NCBI GenBank assembly: GCA_902798425.1
Contig: CADBWR010000024.1
Location: 1 to 36,913 of the forward strand
Direction of reading: 5' to 3'
From: an uncultured Bacteroidales bacterium
GTDB lineage: Bacteria > Bacteroidota > Bacteroidia > Bacteroidales > Bacteroidaceae
DNA length: 36,913 bases
Below, piece after piece: positions 1 to 8,607 of this stretch (position 1 is its first letter; each line of letters begins with the position of its first letter). The translations under genes and the position numbers were made by a program. The notes below the pieces were generated by a model, which saw only the letters and a list, made by a program, of their open reading frames with translations, did no database searches and had not been told where the DNA came from.

Positions 1-2
1 GT

Positions 3-47
3 TCGCATCATAAAAGCCCGACGTTCTCAACGAAAGAAGATACTTAA
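3..47 (+). CDS. C-terminal end of an upstream ORF, possibly the partner of the zeta-toxin-like gene (partial)
   Basis: An open frame enters from the left edge and stops at TAA 45-47. It encodes only the last 14 residues (SHHKSPTFSTKEDT). The stop shares one base with the ATG of the next gene (TAATG), an arrangement typical of translationally coupled genes. Zeta-like kinases often have a small upstream partner gene, so this could be an antitoxin-like or accessory ORF. That is inference from position only, because too little of the protein is present to recognise a family. Confidence 0.4.
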   Translation, partial: SHHKSPTFSTKEDT

Positions 48-637
48 TGACTAACCGCCGTCCTACATTATGTGTAGTTGCAGGCCCCAATGGCTCAGGT
101 AAAACCACAACCACCATTCAATTGCTTAACAATGAATGGGCTGCCGATAGTCTGTATATCAATCCTGATAACATAGCTCAGGAGATGTTTGGAGACTGGA
201 ATTTACCTGAGGCAGTATTAAAAGCGGCAGAAAAAGCTACACAGATGCGATATGATTGCTTAGAGCAAGGTCGCGACTTTGTATTCGAGACGGTATTCTC
301 TTCTCCCGAAAAACTGGAATTCCTTAAAAAAGCTAAGGAGGCAGGTTTTTTTATCCGGTTCTTCTATGTCTGCACATCTGATCCTTCAATAAACGTGGCT
401 CGCATCACTCAGCGCTATCTTAATGGCGGCCACGAAGTACCTATTTCAAAGGTTATTTCCAGATACTATAAATCTCTTCTGAATGCGGAGGAAGCTATTA
501 CTTTTGTAGATCGTGCATATGTATACGACAACTCCATTGACGATCAGCTTCCTCGTTTGTTATATCGCACAATTGACGGAGAACTCTATAAGCGCTATAC
601 CGAAGAAATCCCCAACTGGGCACAAACGATTATTTGA
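47..637 (+). CDS. Zeta-toxin-like P-loop ATPase/kinase
   Basis: A 196-residue P-loop protein. The Walker A motif GPNGSGKT is at residues 13-20. An FETVFSS segment with E81 and a distal arginine-rich part (R123, GGHEVP at 127-132, R139) follow the pattern of zeta-toxin/AAA_33 kinases. In that family the glycine-histidine segment and following arginine contribute to nucleotide or substrate binding. Characterised zeta toxins phosphorylate UDP-N-acetylamino sugars and block wall synthesis, but many chromosomal Bacteroidetes homologues are uncharacterised, so toxicity is not shown here. The start overlaps the stop of the preceding ORF by one base, which fits a two-gene cassette. It is convergent with the minus-strand block that follows. 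Confidence 0.8.
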   Translation: MTNRRPTLCVVAGPNGSGKTTTTIQLLNNEWAADSLYINPDNIAQEMFGDWNLPEAVLKAAEKATQMRYDCLEQGRDFVFETVFSSPEKLEFLKKAKEAGFFIRFFYVCTSDPSINVARITQRYLNGGHEVPISKVISRYYKSLLNAEEAITFVDRAYVYDNSIDDQLPRLLYRTIDGELYKRYTEEIPNWAQTII

Positions 638-700
638 CGCCACGAAGGGACAACTTCTACATCAGGAGTCTGCCATTGTTATGTGAAACAGGTACTATAA

Positions 701-1039
701 CTAGTGCTTCTTGAGAAAACCTGTTATAGTAGATACTCCAGAAAAGCACATCATAATTAGAAGACCTATGCTTAATATCGATGCAGTAATACAAGAGCCT
801 AATAGCATTCCAATCCAAAACGATTTAGTGATGCCATATCCAATAATGAATGACAATATGAGTAGTACAGAACCAAAACATCGTAGTGCTCCTGTAAAAA
901 GGAAACATAACTCTGTTAAGGTTATTATCCCTCCAAAAACATATAATAGCCATGAAATATCATTTATATAACCGACTATCCCCAAAACAGGCATTAATAC
1001 AAGCCAAACTATTACTCCAATGATTTCTATTGCTTTCAT
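701..1039 (-). CDS. Small four-helix integral membrane protein, unknown function
   Basis: A 112-residue, very hydrophobic protein with about four membrane segments (roughly residues 5-24, 29-50, 54-72 and 76-104) and a short basic tail ending FLKKH. I do not recognise the family and see no catalytic motif. It lies 43 bp downstream of the last gene of the defence-like operon on the same strand, with no clear promoter or terminator between, so it may be read through from that operon. Its 3' end sits in an inverted repeat (TACTATAAC at 693-701, GTTATAGTA at 723-731), which could stabilise or end the transcript. Confidence 0.65.
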   Translation of the reverse strand: MKAIEIIGVIVWLVLMPVLGIVGYINDISWLLYVFGGIITLTELCFLFTGALRCFGSVLLILSFIIGYGITKSFWIGMLLGSCITASILSIGLLIMMCFSGVSTITGFLKKH

Positions 1040-1082
1040 GATCTCTGTTTATTTATTTCTGACTTCAAACAAAAAAGGTTTT

Positions 1083-1754
1083 TTACTCAGGCTTCCCTTC
1101 TTCCACCTTCAAGCCAAGGTGATAGTAGTCTGAGATGATTTGCAGGTCTGCGGTCTTCTGCGAGTTGCTGATGTTCGAGTAGATGTACCAGCCGTCACAG
1201 TCATGCTGCCAGATACGGCCAGGTACTGTAGGACGCTTGTCTTTGCTGACAAGGTTGAAACCATTGCCATGCAGGATACCCACTTCTGGAATTCGCTCCA
1301 AACCAATCTTTCGCAGAGCATCAATGAAGGTATCGATGGCCTGACGATGCCAGATGACGGTGCCATCAGGGAAGGTGACGCGCATACCTTTCGTGGTGTT
1401 CTCTATGTGCTTTGTGGGCTCATGTGGTTTCACTTCTGTTGGTTCCTCTTCGCTCTTTACAGGCATACTGCTGCGAGGTGTCAGCGTCTTGGCGCCCATA
1501 ATCTCACTAATCTTTGTCTTACGACTCAAAGCTACACTAATAGGCTCATCAGGATGATACTCCACTACCAGCACCAAGTCGCGCTTGATGGGTTCCAAGC
1601 GTGGTGCGATATCATTGCCCAGGGCAGGCAATATCTCTTCCTTAATTATACCTTCTTCCAGTTCCTCTACTTGCTGAAGGACATCCTTGCTAAGTTTCAC
1701 TCCCACTTCGCGAGAGTTCTCAATGATGCTGTATAGTTTTTCGAGTTTTGTCAT
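1083..1754 (-). CDS. Uncharacterised accessory protein of the methylase/helicase operon
   Basis: About 223 residues from the preferred ATG at 1754. An in-frame ATG at 1793 would add 13 residues (MKSKSLNNHN...) and overlap the methylase end by 29 bp; the inner ATG lies 10 bp after the methylase stop, and the start is not settled. The N-terminal third is charged and helical (TKLEKLYSIIENSREVG...). The middle is a low-complexity Glu/Pro/Thr linker. The C-terminal ~95 residues form a compact domain beginning VTFPDGTVIWHRQAIDTF and ending in a DYYHLGLKVEE segment. I have the impression this C-terminal domain recurs in Bacteroidales restriction loci but cannot name it. As last gene of the operon it is a candidate specificity, regulatory or effector subunit, which is inference. 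Confidence 0.7.
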   Translation of the reverse strand: MTKLEKLYSIIENSREVGVKLSKDVLQQVEELEEGIIKEEILPALGNDIAPRLEPIKRDLVLVVEYHPDEPISVALSRKTKISEIMGAKTLTPRSSMPVKSEEEPTEVKPHEPTKHIENTTKGMRVTFPDGTVIWHRQAIDTFIDALRKIGLERIPEVGILHGNGFNLVSKDKRPTVPGRIWQHDCDGWYIYSNISNSQKTADLQIISDYYHLGLKVEEGKPE

Positions 1755-1764
1755 ATTGCAGCTA

Positions 1765-4700
1765 TTATGATTGTTCAACGATTTTGATTTCATCTTCCGT
1801 CAGGCCGTAGAGTTGATAGACAAGGCGGTCGATTTCGGATTCTAATATAGATGTATCCGCATTTATATCTGCGTTTTTAGCTTTTATAATTGCATCAACC
1901 CTACTAATAATGAATTTTTCATTTCCTGAGAGTATAGGCATTGGAAGACTTTCAACCATGTCACGAGAGAAATTAATTCCACCACCAATTCCCAAGGTAC
2001 TATAAGAACCTCGTATAAAGAAACTTATCAACCTAGAGTTTAGTATTCCTAACAATACTTTGAAAAGTTGACTATTTCGGGGATTTAATAGGATTATTGT
2101 AGATTTACCAGCAACATAATTACCAGACATATCATAAAAGCATTCAAAATATCTCATGCCTGTTATTATTATTTTGGGAACAGAAGCTTGTCTTACTCTT
2201 TTAGGGAAATATGTTTGAAAAGCTTTTCTGTCAATGGTAGGATACATATATTTCCCTTTTAGATACGATGTAATCTTGTTACCCCAAAGATTAATGTATG
2301 GATCTATTGTACCAGTATTAATCAATTTGTAGCCGGATTTCAAATTTTCATCCTTCAATAAATTTATAAGTTCGTAAGCTTCTGATGTAGAGAAAGGATT
2401 CTCAACATCAATATAATCTCCCAGAATTTTCTCTTGGCATATCAAGTTGGCTAGTAATGGGAAACTTTCAGATATACACATACCCAAATTGTCTTTTCCA
2501 ATCCTAACCTTGGGAATTGTTTGAATAAGGTGACAAGAATGGTTTTCTTCAAAACGTGATATATTTATGATATTTATTTCTTGTTTAAGGAAGAATGAAA
2601 TCACTGGTTCATTTCCAGCTTCAAAAACCTTAATTCTTTGACAATCGCTTAGTGAGAACAAATATGCAAAATAACAATCTCGCATTGCTTTTCCATATCC
2701 AATTGATATCCACTTATTGGGTGTAATATAAGAAAGGACTCCATTCCATCTCAACAATTTCATTCCAAGCTCAAAGAAAATCACATAAATATCCCAATTC
2801 CCTTTAGCTGTTTCGTATGTGTTTTTGTATAAATCTCTGACATCAGGCATAGATTTCATCATTGTCTCAGAATCTATATACGGTGGATTACCTATCACGA
2901 TATCAAAACCACCTTGTGAGAATACATCATAAAACCAAGTATGCCAAAGCATGAATTGGTTGTTGCCTGAAAGGTCGAGGTCACCAAAATCTACGTTGAT
3001 GCTTTGCTCTTTGAGTTGCTGCTTTACATTATTTATAATGTCTTGCTTCAGGATTGCTTTGCTCTTGTGGTCTGTGCAACTGTAGTATTCGTCGAGTTTC
3101 TTTCGCAAGTCGAGACGTAATACATCTATCATGTCATCAAACATCGTTGTTTGGTATGTTCCATGTTTTTCCGTCTTTAATTCCGTTATCGTTGAGAGGT
3201 CAACACCCTTGTACTGCTCTAACAGCGAGTTTCCCTGCATAATCTTGAAGTCAAGGTTGGGCAAGGCTTGTGGTGTTTCCTCGTCAACAATGAGGGAGAG
3301 CCAGAAGCGAAGGCGGGCGATGTCAACTGCACCACGCTCGATATCTACTCCATAGATATTTTGTTGGATGATGTGCTTCTTGATTTCTGCGGCTTGGTGC
3401 TGACTGATACCTTCAAGGGCTGTACGGCAAAGGAAGAGTTCTTTCAACAAACCCATTGGGAATGCGCCTGAACCAATAGCTGGGTCGCAAATCTTCACAT
3501 CTTTCAATCGCTGGTCGATATCAGATGCGATGTTGCCAAGTGTGGCTGCATCGTGAGTTATTACAAACTGACGGATTGCTTCTTTCGTAGGCTCATCCTC
3601 TACGTCTGTTTGGAGATAAGCAATTAGGCTTTCGCGACACATATAGGTCACGATTTCCTTTGGCGTATAGAAGGCTCCTTTATCCTTGTTGTCTTCAAGC
3701 AGGTTCTCGAAGATACGGCCCAGCATCTCTGGGTCAACACCAACTTCTGCATCGTCAGGATCGTTCTCATCGATGGTGAAGTTGTAGCTGCTAAAGAAGT
3801 CGAGCATCTGCTGCATGTATTTGGCAGGCAAAGGGAAGTTTGTCTCGTCTGAGGCATCACGCTCGAACAAACCGCCGTTGAGATAAGGAATAAGCCTCCC
3901 CCTGCCCCCTCCCAAAGAGGGGGTTGCCAAATCACCTTTACGTTCCGTGTTGAGGTCGTTGAATAGGACTTCGAGGACATTGTCTATGAAGTGGTCTTTG
4001 TCTTGACAATTAGCAAAGAGGTTCTGGATGAACTCTCTGTCGCCAGTACCCCAAGGTTCACCAGCAGGCACACCCAGCCAGCCTTTCTTCTGAAGGAACT
4101 GGAGGAATACGAGACGGCCCATCAGTTTCTTCACATAGTCGCGGACAGCTTTCTCTGGATTAGGGAAATGGGCAAACTCCTGCATAATTTCCTCGCAGGG
4201 GGCGTTCTTGATTTGTTCTTCCCATTTGTTGGCTACCTTTACCATCCGCTTACCTGTGATATATTGGATGATGTCTTCGTATTGTTTCTTATAGCCATCG
4301 AAGAACATATCGCTGACGGCATCTACAGAGAAGGCTTTGGTCAGATCCTTCAACGTAAGACTACTGTCGCGCAGTTTCTCAAACTGCTGAATAGCCGTAC
4401 GGCTGCGATGACCCTCACCAAGCAGATAAGTAAAACGCTTGGCATCCGTCGATTCCTTCTGATAACTACCATCCTCAGCAAACGTCCAAGCCTCACTAAC
4501 ATAAGAGAATCGCAGCACACTCTCGTTCTTGCGATAGCAGAACATAAAGGCACCTGCATTGCCGTTGTTGCGCCAATCAGTCAGCAGCATATCGCGGATG
4601 CCTCTGCGGTTGCGTTCTATATCAACGCTATCAGAGAGCTCAACTTCGTAGATGCTGATGGTCTGGTTGTCGCTCAACGTGATAGTACCCAACCACAATG

Positions 4701-4839
4701 CCTGCTTGGCAAACTGACTACTGGTTGGAATCGCTGATGGAGTATTCCAGAACTTAATCTTGTTACCAAAAATGTCGTGTAACAGCAACTGCCAGTTCTG
4801 ACGATTATATCTAGATTCGATAACTTCTTTATAGTTCAT
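1765..4839 (-). CDS. Eco57I-type N6-adenine DNA methylase of a restriction/defence system
   Basis: A 1024-residue methyltransferase. SAM-binding motif I is DPAIGSGAF (residues 452-460), and the catalytic motif IV is NPPY (651-654), diagnostic of N6-adenine methylases of the Eco57I/PglX type. Residues 1-350 form the large N-terminal region typical of these proteins. The C-terminal part after about 660 should hold the target-recognition domain, ending with a conserved-looking ILNSRLISFF...LPMP segment and a helical tail. The region encoding it (about 1830-2900) is visibly more A/T-rich than the N-terminal half, suggesting exchange. Residues about 304-315 derive from a G/C-rich palindromic repeat inserted in frame. 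It starts 5 bp after the helicase stop, so the two are almost certainly co-expressed. No separate HsdS-like subunit is present. Confidence 0.9.
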   Translation of the reverse strand: MNYKEVIESRYNRQNWQLLLHDIFGNKIKFWNTPSAIPTSSQFAKQALWLGTITLSDNQTISIYEVELSDSVDIERNRRGIRDMLLTDWRNNGNAGAFMFCYRKNESVLRFSYVSEAWTFAEDGSYQKESTDAKRFTYLLGEGHRSRTAIQQFEKLRDSSLTLKDLTKAFSVDAVSDMFFDGYKKQYEDIIQYITGKRMVKVANKWEEQIKNAPCEEIMQEFAHFPNPEKAVRDYVKKLMGRLVFLQFLQKKGWLGVPAGEPWGTGDREFIQNLFANCQDKDHFIDNVLEVLFNDLNTERKGDLATPSLGGGRGRLIPYLNGGLFERDASDETNFPLPAKYMQQMLDFFSSYNFTIDENDPDDAEVGVDPEMLGRIFENLLEDNKDKGAFYTPKEIVTYMCRESLIAYLQTDVEDEPTKEAIRQFVITHDAATLGNIASDIDQRLKDVKICDPAIGSGAFPMGLLKELFLCRTALEGISQHQAAEIKKHIIQQNIYGVDIERGAVDIARLRFWLSLIVDEETPQALPNLDFKIMQGNSLLEQYKGVDLSTITELKTEKHGTYQTTMFDDMIDVLRLDLRKKLDEYYSCTDHKSKAILKQDIINNVKQQLKEQSINVDFGDLDLSGNNQFMLWHTWFYDVFSQGGFDIVIGNPPYIDSETMMKSMPDVRDLYKNTYETAKGNWDIYVIFFELGMKLLRWNGVLSYITPNKWISIGYGKAMRDCYFAYLFSLSDCQRIKVFEAGNEPVISFFLKQEINIINISRFEENHSCHLIQTIPKVRIGKDNLGMCISESFPLLANLICQEKILGDYIDVENPFSTSEAYELINLLKDENLKSGYKLINTGTIDPYINLWGNKITSYLKGKYMYPTIDRKAFQTYFPKRVRQASVPKIIITGMRYFECFYDMSGNYVAGKSTIILLNPRNSQLFKVLLGILNSRLISFFIRGSYSTLGIGGGINFSRDMVESLPMPILSGNEKFIISRVDAIIKAKNADINADTSILESEIDRLVYQLYGLTEDEIKIVEQS
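3895..3928 (-). repeat. G/C-rich palindromic repeat (family A) inserted in frame in the methylase gene
   Basis: The plus strand reads CCTCCCCCTGCCCCCTCCC, then AAAGAGGGGG. It forms a hairpin between the C and G tracts. It encodes an atypical LATPSLGGGRG stretch just before the conserved-looking IPYLNGGLFE segment of the methylase. The reverse-strand core (CCCTCTTTGGGAGGGGGC) resembles the repeat inside rsgA at about 31499-31517, so the two look like one family. Confidence 0.65.
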
Positions 4840-4844
4840 AAGGC

Positions 4845-7800
4845 TTAGTGATTTTGAAATGATTCTGACAATATGATGGTTGCATCAGATTCCTCTTCTG
4901 CATGCTGCATTTCCCTGTAATAGGCATTGTATTTGTTAGCCATTTCCAGTACCTGCTTCAAAGCATCGTCAAAAGTCAGCTTGGCCCTGCTTCCTCCTTG
5001 ACGTTGCAGGTCTTTCTGAATACGTTGCAAGCGCTTGGCAATATAGGTAATAGTACCTCGTTCTGCCAGCTCTTTCAACTGCACGATTTTCAGACGAGTA
5101 TCACCATCATCAATATGAGGCAACATACTATTCAGCAGGCTGACAGCCGTAGTTACCTGTGCGCCAAGATTGCTGCGCTGATTCTGATTGGATTCTTCGT
5201 CTTGTATCTCCAGCTCTTTCGACTTCTTGAAGGCATTCAAGGCTTTCTCCACATGTTCGTGATGTTGCTCTATACGAGGCACAGCCTTTTCCTCTGGTTT
5301 GGCCTTGAAATAGTTCATGGCGTCAAGCACAGAGAGTTCTCGTGTCTTTTCATCATTTACCAGATAGAACAACTTGCGGAAGTTGGTCTTGAGGAAAACC
5401 AAGGAGTCACCAGATAACGTAACACCTTCTATCTCACGAGGTGCACGACCTGTACGACTACGGAGTGAGAGACGTTCAATACGCTTGTATTCCTTGCGAT
5501 TCTGCTGGTAGAGTGCACGCAACTCTTCGTAGAAAGGCAATTCCAGATTGCGGTCTTCCTGCTCACGTTTGATGCTTTCCTTAAACAGCTTGTCAAGGTC
5601 ACGATCAATGATTTCCTCTGTTGAATAAATCTGATTGTCCTCACCAAACGTAGTGTGGAAGGTCTGAATCTTACTCAGTGCTATTTGGTTGAGTTTGATC
5701 TCCTTGTTTCCTTGGCGTGAGGGATAGAATACATAATTATAGATGATGCCAGCCGTAGAGCCGATACGGTTCACACGACCTATGCGCTGCATCAAACGAG
5801 TAGAATTCCAAGGCGTATCGTAATTGATGATAATGTTCGAGCGATGCAAGTTCACACCTTCTGCCAACACATCTGTTGTAAGGATGATATTGTAATCGTT
5901 CAACTTCTGTTTCCAGTTGGCATCGAAGTTCTCACGAATGGTCTTGAACAGCTGACTGCGGTTCTTGGAAGAAATTACCAAAACGTCCTTACGATTGATG
6001 CGTCGTTCCAGATATTCCACAGTATCTACTGATTCAGAGAAGACTACAATCTTACCTTCTGGATTCTTCTCCTTCTTAAATAGTTCGTGCTTCAGCAGGT
6101 CTTCGAACTTGGCGAACTTAGAGTCGTCTTCTTCAGTAATGTATTCCCATTCCAACCACATATCATCAAGGAGTGTCTGGTCTGCCCTCAATCTGTCTAT
6201 ATACTCTGCGTCAAAGTGTTCACGTTTGAAAGAAGCATTCTTAGGATTTATCTCAGCCTTTTCGTTCATCTTCTGCTCAATCTCCTCCTCACTCCATCCG
6301 GCCTCTATCAATGCGTTGATATCCAAGTCGGGAGCAATGAATATCTTATCATTCTCCCACATTTCTATCATGTTCTGATTGGCCTGACGGAAGGCTTTCA
6401 GCGATTTGCAGAAGGCATAGAAACTACTCTCCAGACGCTTTACCAATCCATTCTTGCGGATGCCAGCCAAGCTGCGGCTGATAACCTCAGCATTATCGTA
6501 GAGACCAGGGGCTGCATCGGGCTTCAGATAGGCAATGGCCTGATAGCGGGCGTAGGTCAGTTCCTTGTCAAGGATATGCATCGCCTTCTCAAAGAGATTG
6601 GCCAAGTGGTCGTTCAATTCGTATTCCTTCTTGATAGGCTTATCGACTTTGGGGAATCCGTTGACATCCTTGTTATAGCGGGCGATGTTCTCGATGTCTG
6701 TTCTTGTTCTACGAACAGTCAGAGGTTTGATAACCCTATCGCGAACTTTCTCTGCTAACTTCTTAAACTGTTTAACGTCAAAATCCTCTTGTTTGCGGAA
6801 CTTACGGAACTCAACCACCAAAGGCGAGAAGAAAGCAGTCAGGTTGGGGACGCCATCAATCGTGCAATGGCGTGGGTCTTGGAACATCAGTATCTGGTAG
6901 TAGATATCTGCTGGTGTATTGTTCATCGGCGTAGCAGAAATCAGCATTACTTTTTTCTTATATCCAGGAATATAGCCCGTTTCCAATCGAGGCATCTTAC
7001 AGATTTCCTGTAACTGATTGAAAGCACCAGTAGTATGATTGCGGAACTTATGAGCCTCGTCGACTAATACTAAATCATATTCGTCAGCATTCCAGTAGTC
7101 ATAGTTGTCTTCATCAAGTACTTTCGACAGACTACCATTACTGACAAAGCGACTGTATTTGTCTATGCCAAAGTCCTTGAAAGTCGTCTTCCAGTTCTGC
7201 TCAACAGCAGGAGGATAGACCACCAGTATTTTTGTATGCTCAGGACCGTTCTCTATCAGGAACTTCTTGGCAATCATGGTGGCAATAACTGTCTTACCAA
7301 GACCTACGACATCCGCAAGGAAGAAACCATCATAGCGCATCAGCTTCTGATAACCCTCCACAACAGCATCTGCTTGATAGTCGTATTTGCTATAGCCTTC
7401 AGGCATGTCGAAAGGATCATCTTGGTCAATAGCTAATACTCTGTCGCTGAAATATTCCATCAGCATCTTGATGTACAATTCGTATGGAGTCACATCGCCT
7501 TTCAGGTAGGTCTTGTCAAGTGTTCCCTGATAGTCTTCTGCATTGATAGGAACGTTCTTGGCCTCTTCCCATAGCAGTTCAAACTCGTTCCTGGCAAACT
7601 GCACATCATCGTAACGGGTCAGCTTCACATTGAACTCGTATTGTCTGTCCTCGCCAATGCCCAGACCATTGCCACTTAGATTACTACTACCAGTAATGGC
7701 TGCACCAAAACAATGCTGATTATAGTTCTCAGGATAGAGAATGTAAAGCTTTGCATGAATCTTCTTGGAGGGATGTGCACGAAGTTCCAGTTTACCATCT

Positions 7801-8174
7801 ATCAAGTCCTGCACCATCTGGAGCATACCGTCTTCAACCTTCTTGGAATAGTGGGATTGTTCTATATCTTCTTTCAATAGGCGAAGACATTCCTCTTTCA
7901 CTTCTTCCTCTGCACCAAAGAACAACTCTCCTTTTTGGTTTGCCTTGGCGATATACTTATCCACATCAATGCCAATCAGAATTCTAACCTTATTAATACC
8001 ATCCAGGAAAGGGCGCAAGGAAAAATAGCCCGATGCGCGAAGAAATCCTACCACAGCATCAAGGTACTTCACTTGAGGGTTGTTTTCAAGAATGCCCTCA
8101 AACTCATTCATCAAAGTATTCCCATCTCGGTTAGTAAAGAAATGGGAAGAAATAGGTATGTCTGACATATCCAC
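4845..8174 (-). CDS. PLD-family nuclease domain fused to an SNF2/DEAH-type helicase
   Basis: A 1109-residue two-part protein. Residues about 20-210 form a phospholipase-D-like nuclease domain with one HxK motif (H140-A-K142) and the downstream GSSNLS (162-167). Residues about 265-850 form an SF2 helicase core: ADVVGLGKT (287-295), DEAH (372-375), SAT (413-415) and the C-terminal QRIGRVNRIG (796-805). The last ~250 residues are helical and charged. It is followed after 5 bp by an adenine methylase, so a restriction or phage-defence role is likely: helicase-nuclease as translocating effector, methylase for self-protection. It resembles the helicase/methylase logic of class 1 DISARM and type I/ISP systems, but the DISARM core genes drmA and drmB are absent. 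The start could also be the ATG two codons in (8168). Transcription probably begins near 8500, giving a ~330-nt leader. Confidence 0.9.
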   Translation of the reverse strand: MDMSDIPISSHFFTNRDGNTLMNEFEGILENNPQVKYLDAVVGFLRASGYFSLRPFLDGINKVRILIGIDVDKYIAKANQKGELFFGAEEEVKEECLRLLKEDIEQSHYSKKVEDGMLQMVQDLIDGKLELRAHPSKKIHAKLYILYPENYNQHCFGAAITGSSNLSGNGLGIGEDRQYEFNVKLTRYDDVQFARNEFELLWEEAKNVPINAEDYQGTLDKTYLKGDVTPYELYIKMLMEYFSDRVLAIDQDDPFDMPEGYSKYDYQADAVVEGYQKLMRYDGFFLADVVGLGKTVIATMIAKKFLIENGPEHTKILVVYPPAVEQNWKTTFKDFGIDKYSRFVSNGSLSKVLDEDNYDYWNADEYDLVLVDEAHKFRNHTTGAFNQLQEICKMPRLETGYIPGYKKKVMLISATPMNNTPADIYYQILMFQDPRHCTIDGVPNLTAFFSPLVVEFRKFRKQEDFDVKQFKKLAEKVRDRVIKPLTVRRTRTDIENIARYNKDVNGFPKVDKPIKKEYELNDHLANLFEKAMHILDKELTYARYQAIAYLKPDAAPGLYDNAEVISRSLAGIRKNGLVKRLESSFYAFCKSLKAFRQANQNMIEMWENDKIFIAPDLDINALIEAGWSEEEIEQKMNEKAEINPKNASFKREHFDAEYIDRLRADQTLLDDMWLEWEYITEEDDSKFAKFEDLLKHELFKKEKNPEGKIVVFSESVDTVEYLERRINRKDVLVISSKNRSQLFKTIRENFDANWKQKLNDYNIILTTDVLAEGVNLHRSNIIINYDTPWNSTRLMQRIGRVNRIGSTAGIIYNYVFYPSRQGNKEIKLNQIALSKIQTFHTTFGEDNQIYSTEEIIDRDLDKLFKESIKREQEDRNLELPFYEELRALYQQNRKEYKRIERLSLRSRTGRAPREIEGVTLSGDSLVFLKTNFRKLFYLVNDEKTRELSVLDAMNYFKAKPEEKAVPRIEQHHEHVEKALNAFKKSKELEIQDEESNQNQRSNLGAQVTTAVSLLNSMLPHIDDGDTRLKIVQLKELAERGTITYIAKRLQRIQKDLQRQGGSRAKLTFDDALKQVLEMANKYNAYYREMQHAEEESDATIILSESFQNH

Positions 8175-8504
8175 GCTATAGTTTTAGGCGAAAGAACTAT
8201 CGTTCGGAGATAATGGGTTCATCAATGCAAGAACCTCAGGACACAATAAAAGCGTGAACCGCCCTTATCGATGTCCTAAGGTCCTCGGATGACCCATTTC
8301 TAATGATAAGTCCAGCCCACGCTATTACATGGGCGCTGGTACCTATTCGAATTAGAAATGTCTGTTGAATTTCCGAGGTTCTAGGACATCACCGAATATA
8401 GCACTAACGCTATAATTTATTTCCAACTAAAATCATACCACCACCCTGCACTCAGGGAGTAAGCCGTAGCTTTGCCGTTTACGACATGTAGGCAGTACTT
8501 GAAT
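8175..8504 (-). promoter_or_regulatory. Long, strongly structured leader of the defence-like operon
   Basis: About 330 bp without a gene. It contains nested inverted repeats. The outer arms are at 8269-8287 and 8373-8390 (GATGTCCTAAGGTCCTCGG against CCGAGGTTCTAGGACATC). Inside are perfect arms CATTTCTAAT and ATTAGAAATG, and innermost CCAGCCCACG and TGGGCGCTGG around an 8-nt loop. A further arm at about 8227-8243 (GAACCTCAGGACA) can compete with the outer stem. Two more small hairpins lie at about 8397-8416 (TATAGC/GCTATA) and 8455-8468 (CCCTG/CAGGG). On the minus strand this would be the 5' untranslated RNA of the operon. The possible alternative pairings suggest a regulatory RNA, but no known riboswitch was recognised. 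Confidence 0.5.
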
Positions 8505-8505
8505 G

Positions 8506-8513
8506 CAAAGATA
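8506..8513 (-). promoter_or_regulatory. Candidate -7 box for the defence-like operon
   Basis: The minus strand reads TATCTTTG, matching the Bacteroidetes -7 consensus TAnnTTTG. No convincing TTTG lies 19-21 bases upstream, so only half of the promoter is supported. It would start transcription near 8500, upstream of the structured leader. Confidence 0.4.
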
Positions 8514-8572
8514 GCAAATAAAATGTAAATTACCTTCTTTTTGTCGAAAAAAAGTAGATTTTAGGGGAAATA

Positions 8573-8604
8573 TTTGGAACTTACAGAAAAAGTCCTTATC
8601 TTTG
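8573..8604 (+). promoter_or_regulatory. Bacteroidetes-type promoter of a candidate small RNA
   Basis: TTTG at 8573-8576, a 20-base spacer, and TATCTTTG at 8597-8604. This is a full match to the -33/-7 consensus. No ORF begins within the next 100 bases, but a terminator does follow, so the promoter appears to serve a non-coding transcript beginning near 8608. Confidence 0.65.
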
Positions 8605-8607
8605 CGG

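Noticed and set aside
1140-1736. Long plus-strand ORFs across the defence operon and kinase genes
   Set aside because: They are antisense frames of clear coding genes, with no motif or promoter.
1083-8174. Calling the operon DISARM or BREX
   Set aside because: drmA, drmB, pglZ and brxC-like genes are absent from the window; only the helicase and methylase parts are comparable.
8269-8390. Integron attC site or group II intron fragment
   Set aside because: No attC-type R/L box consensus, integrase or reverse transcriptase is visible. The nested arms fit a leader RNA or DNA repeat equally well.
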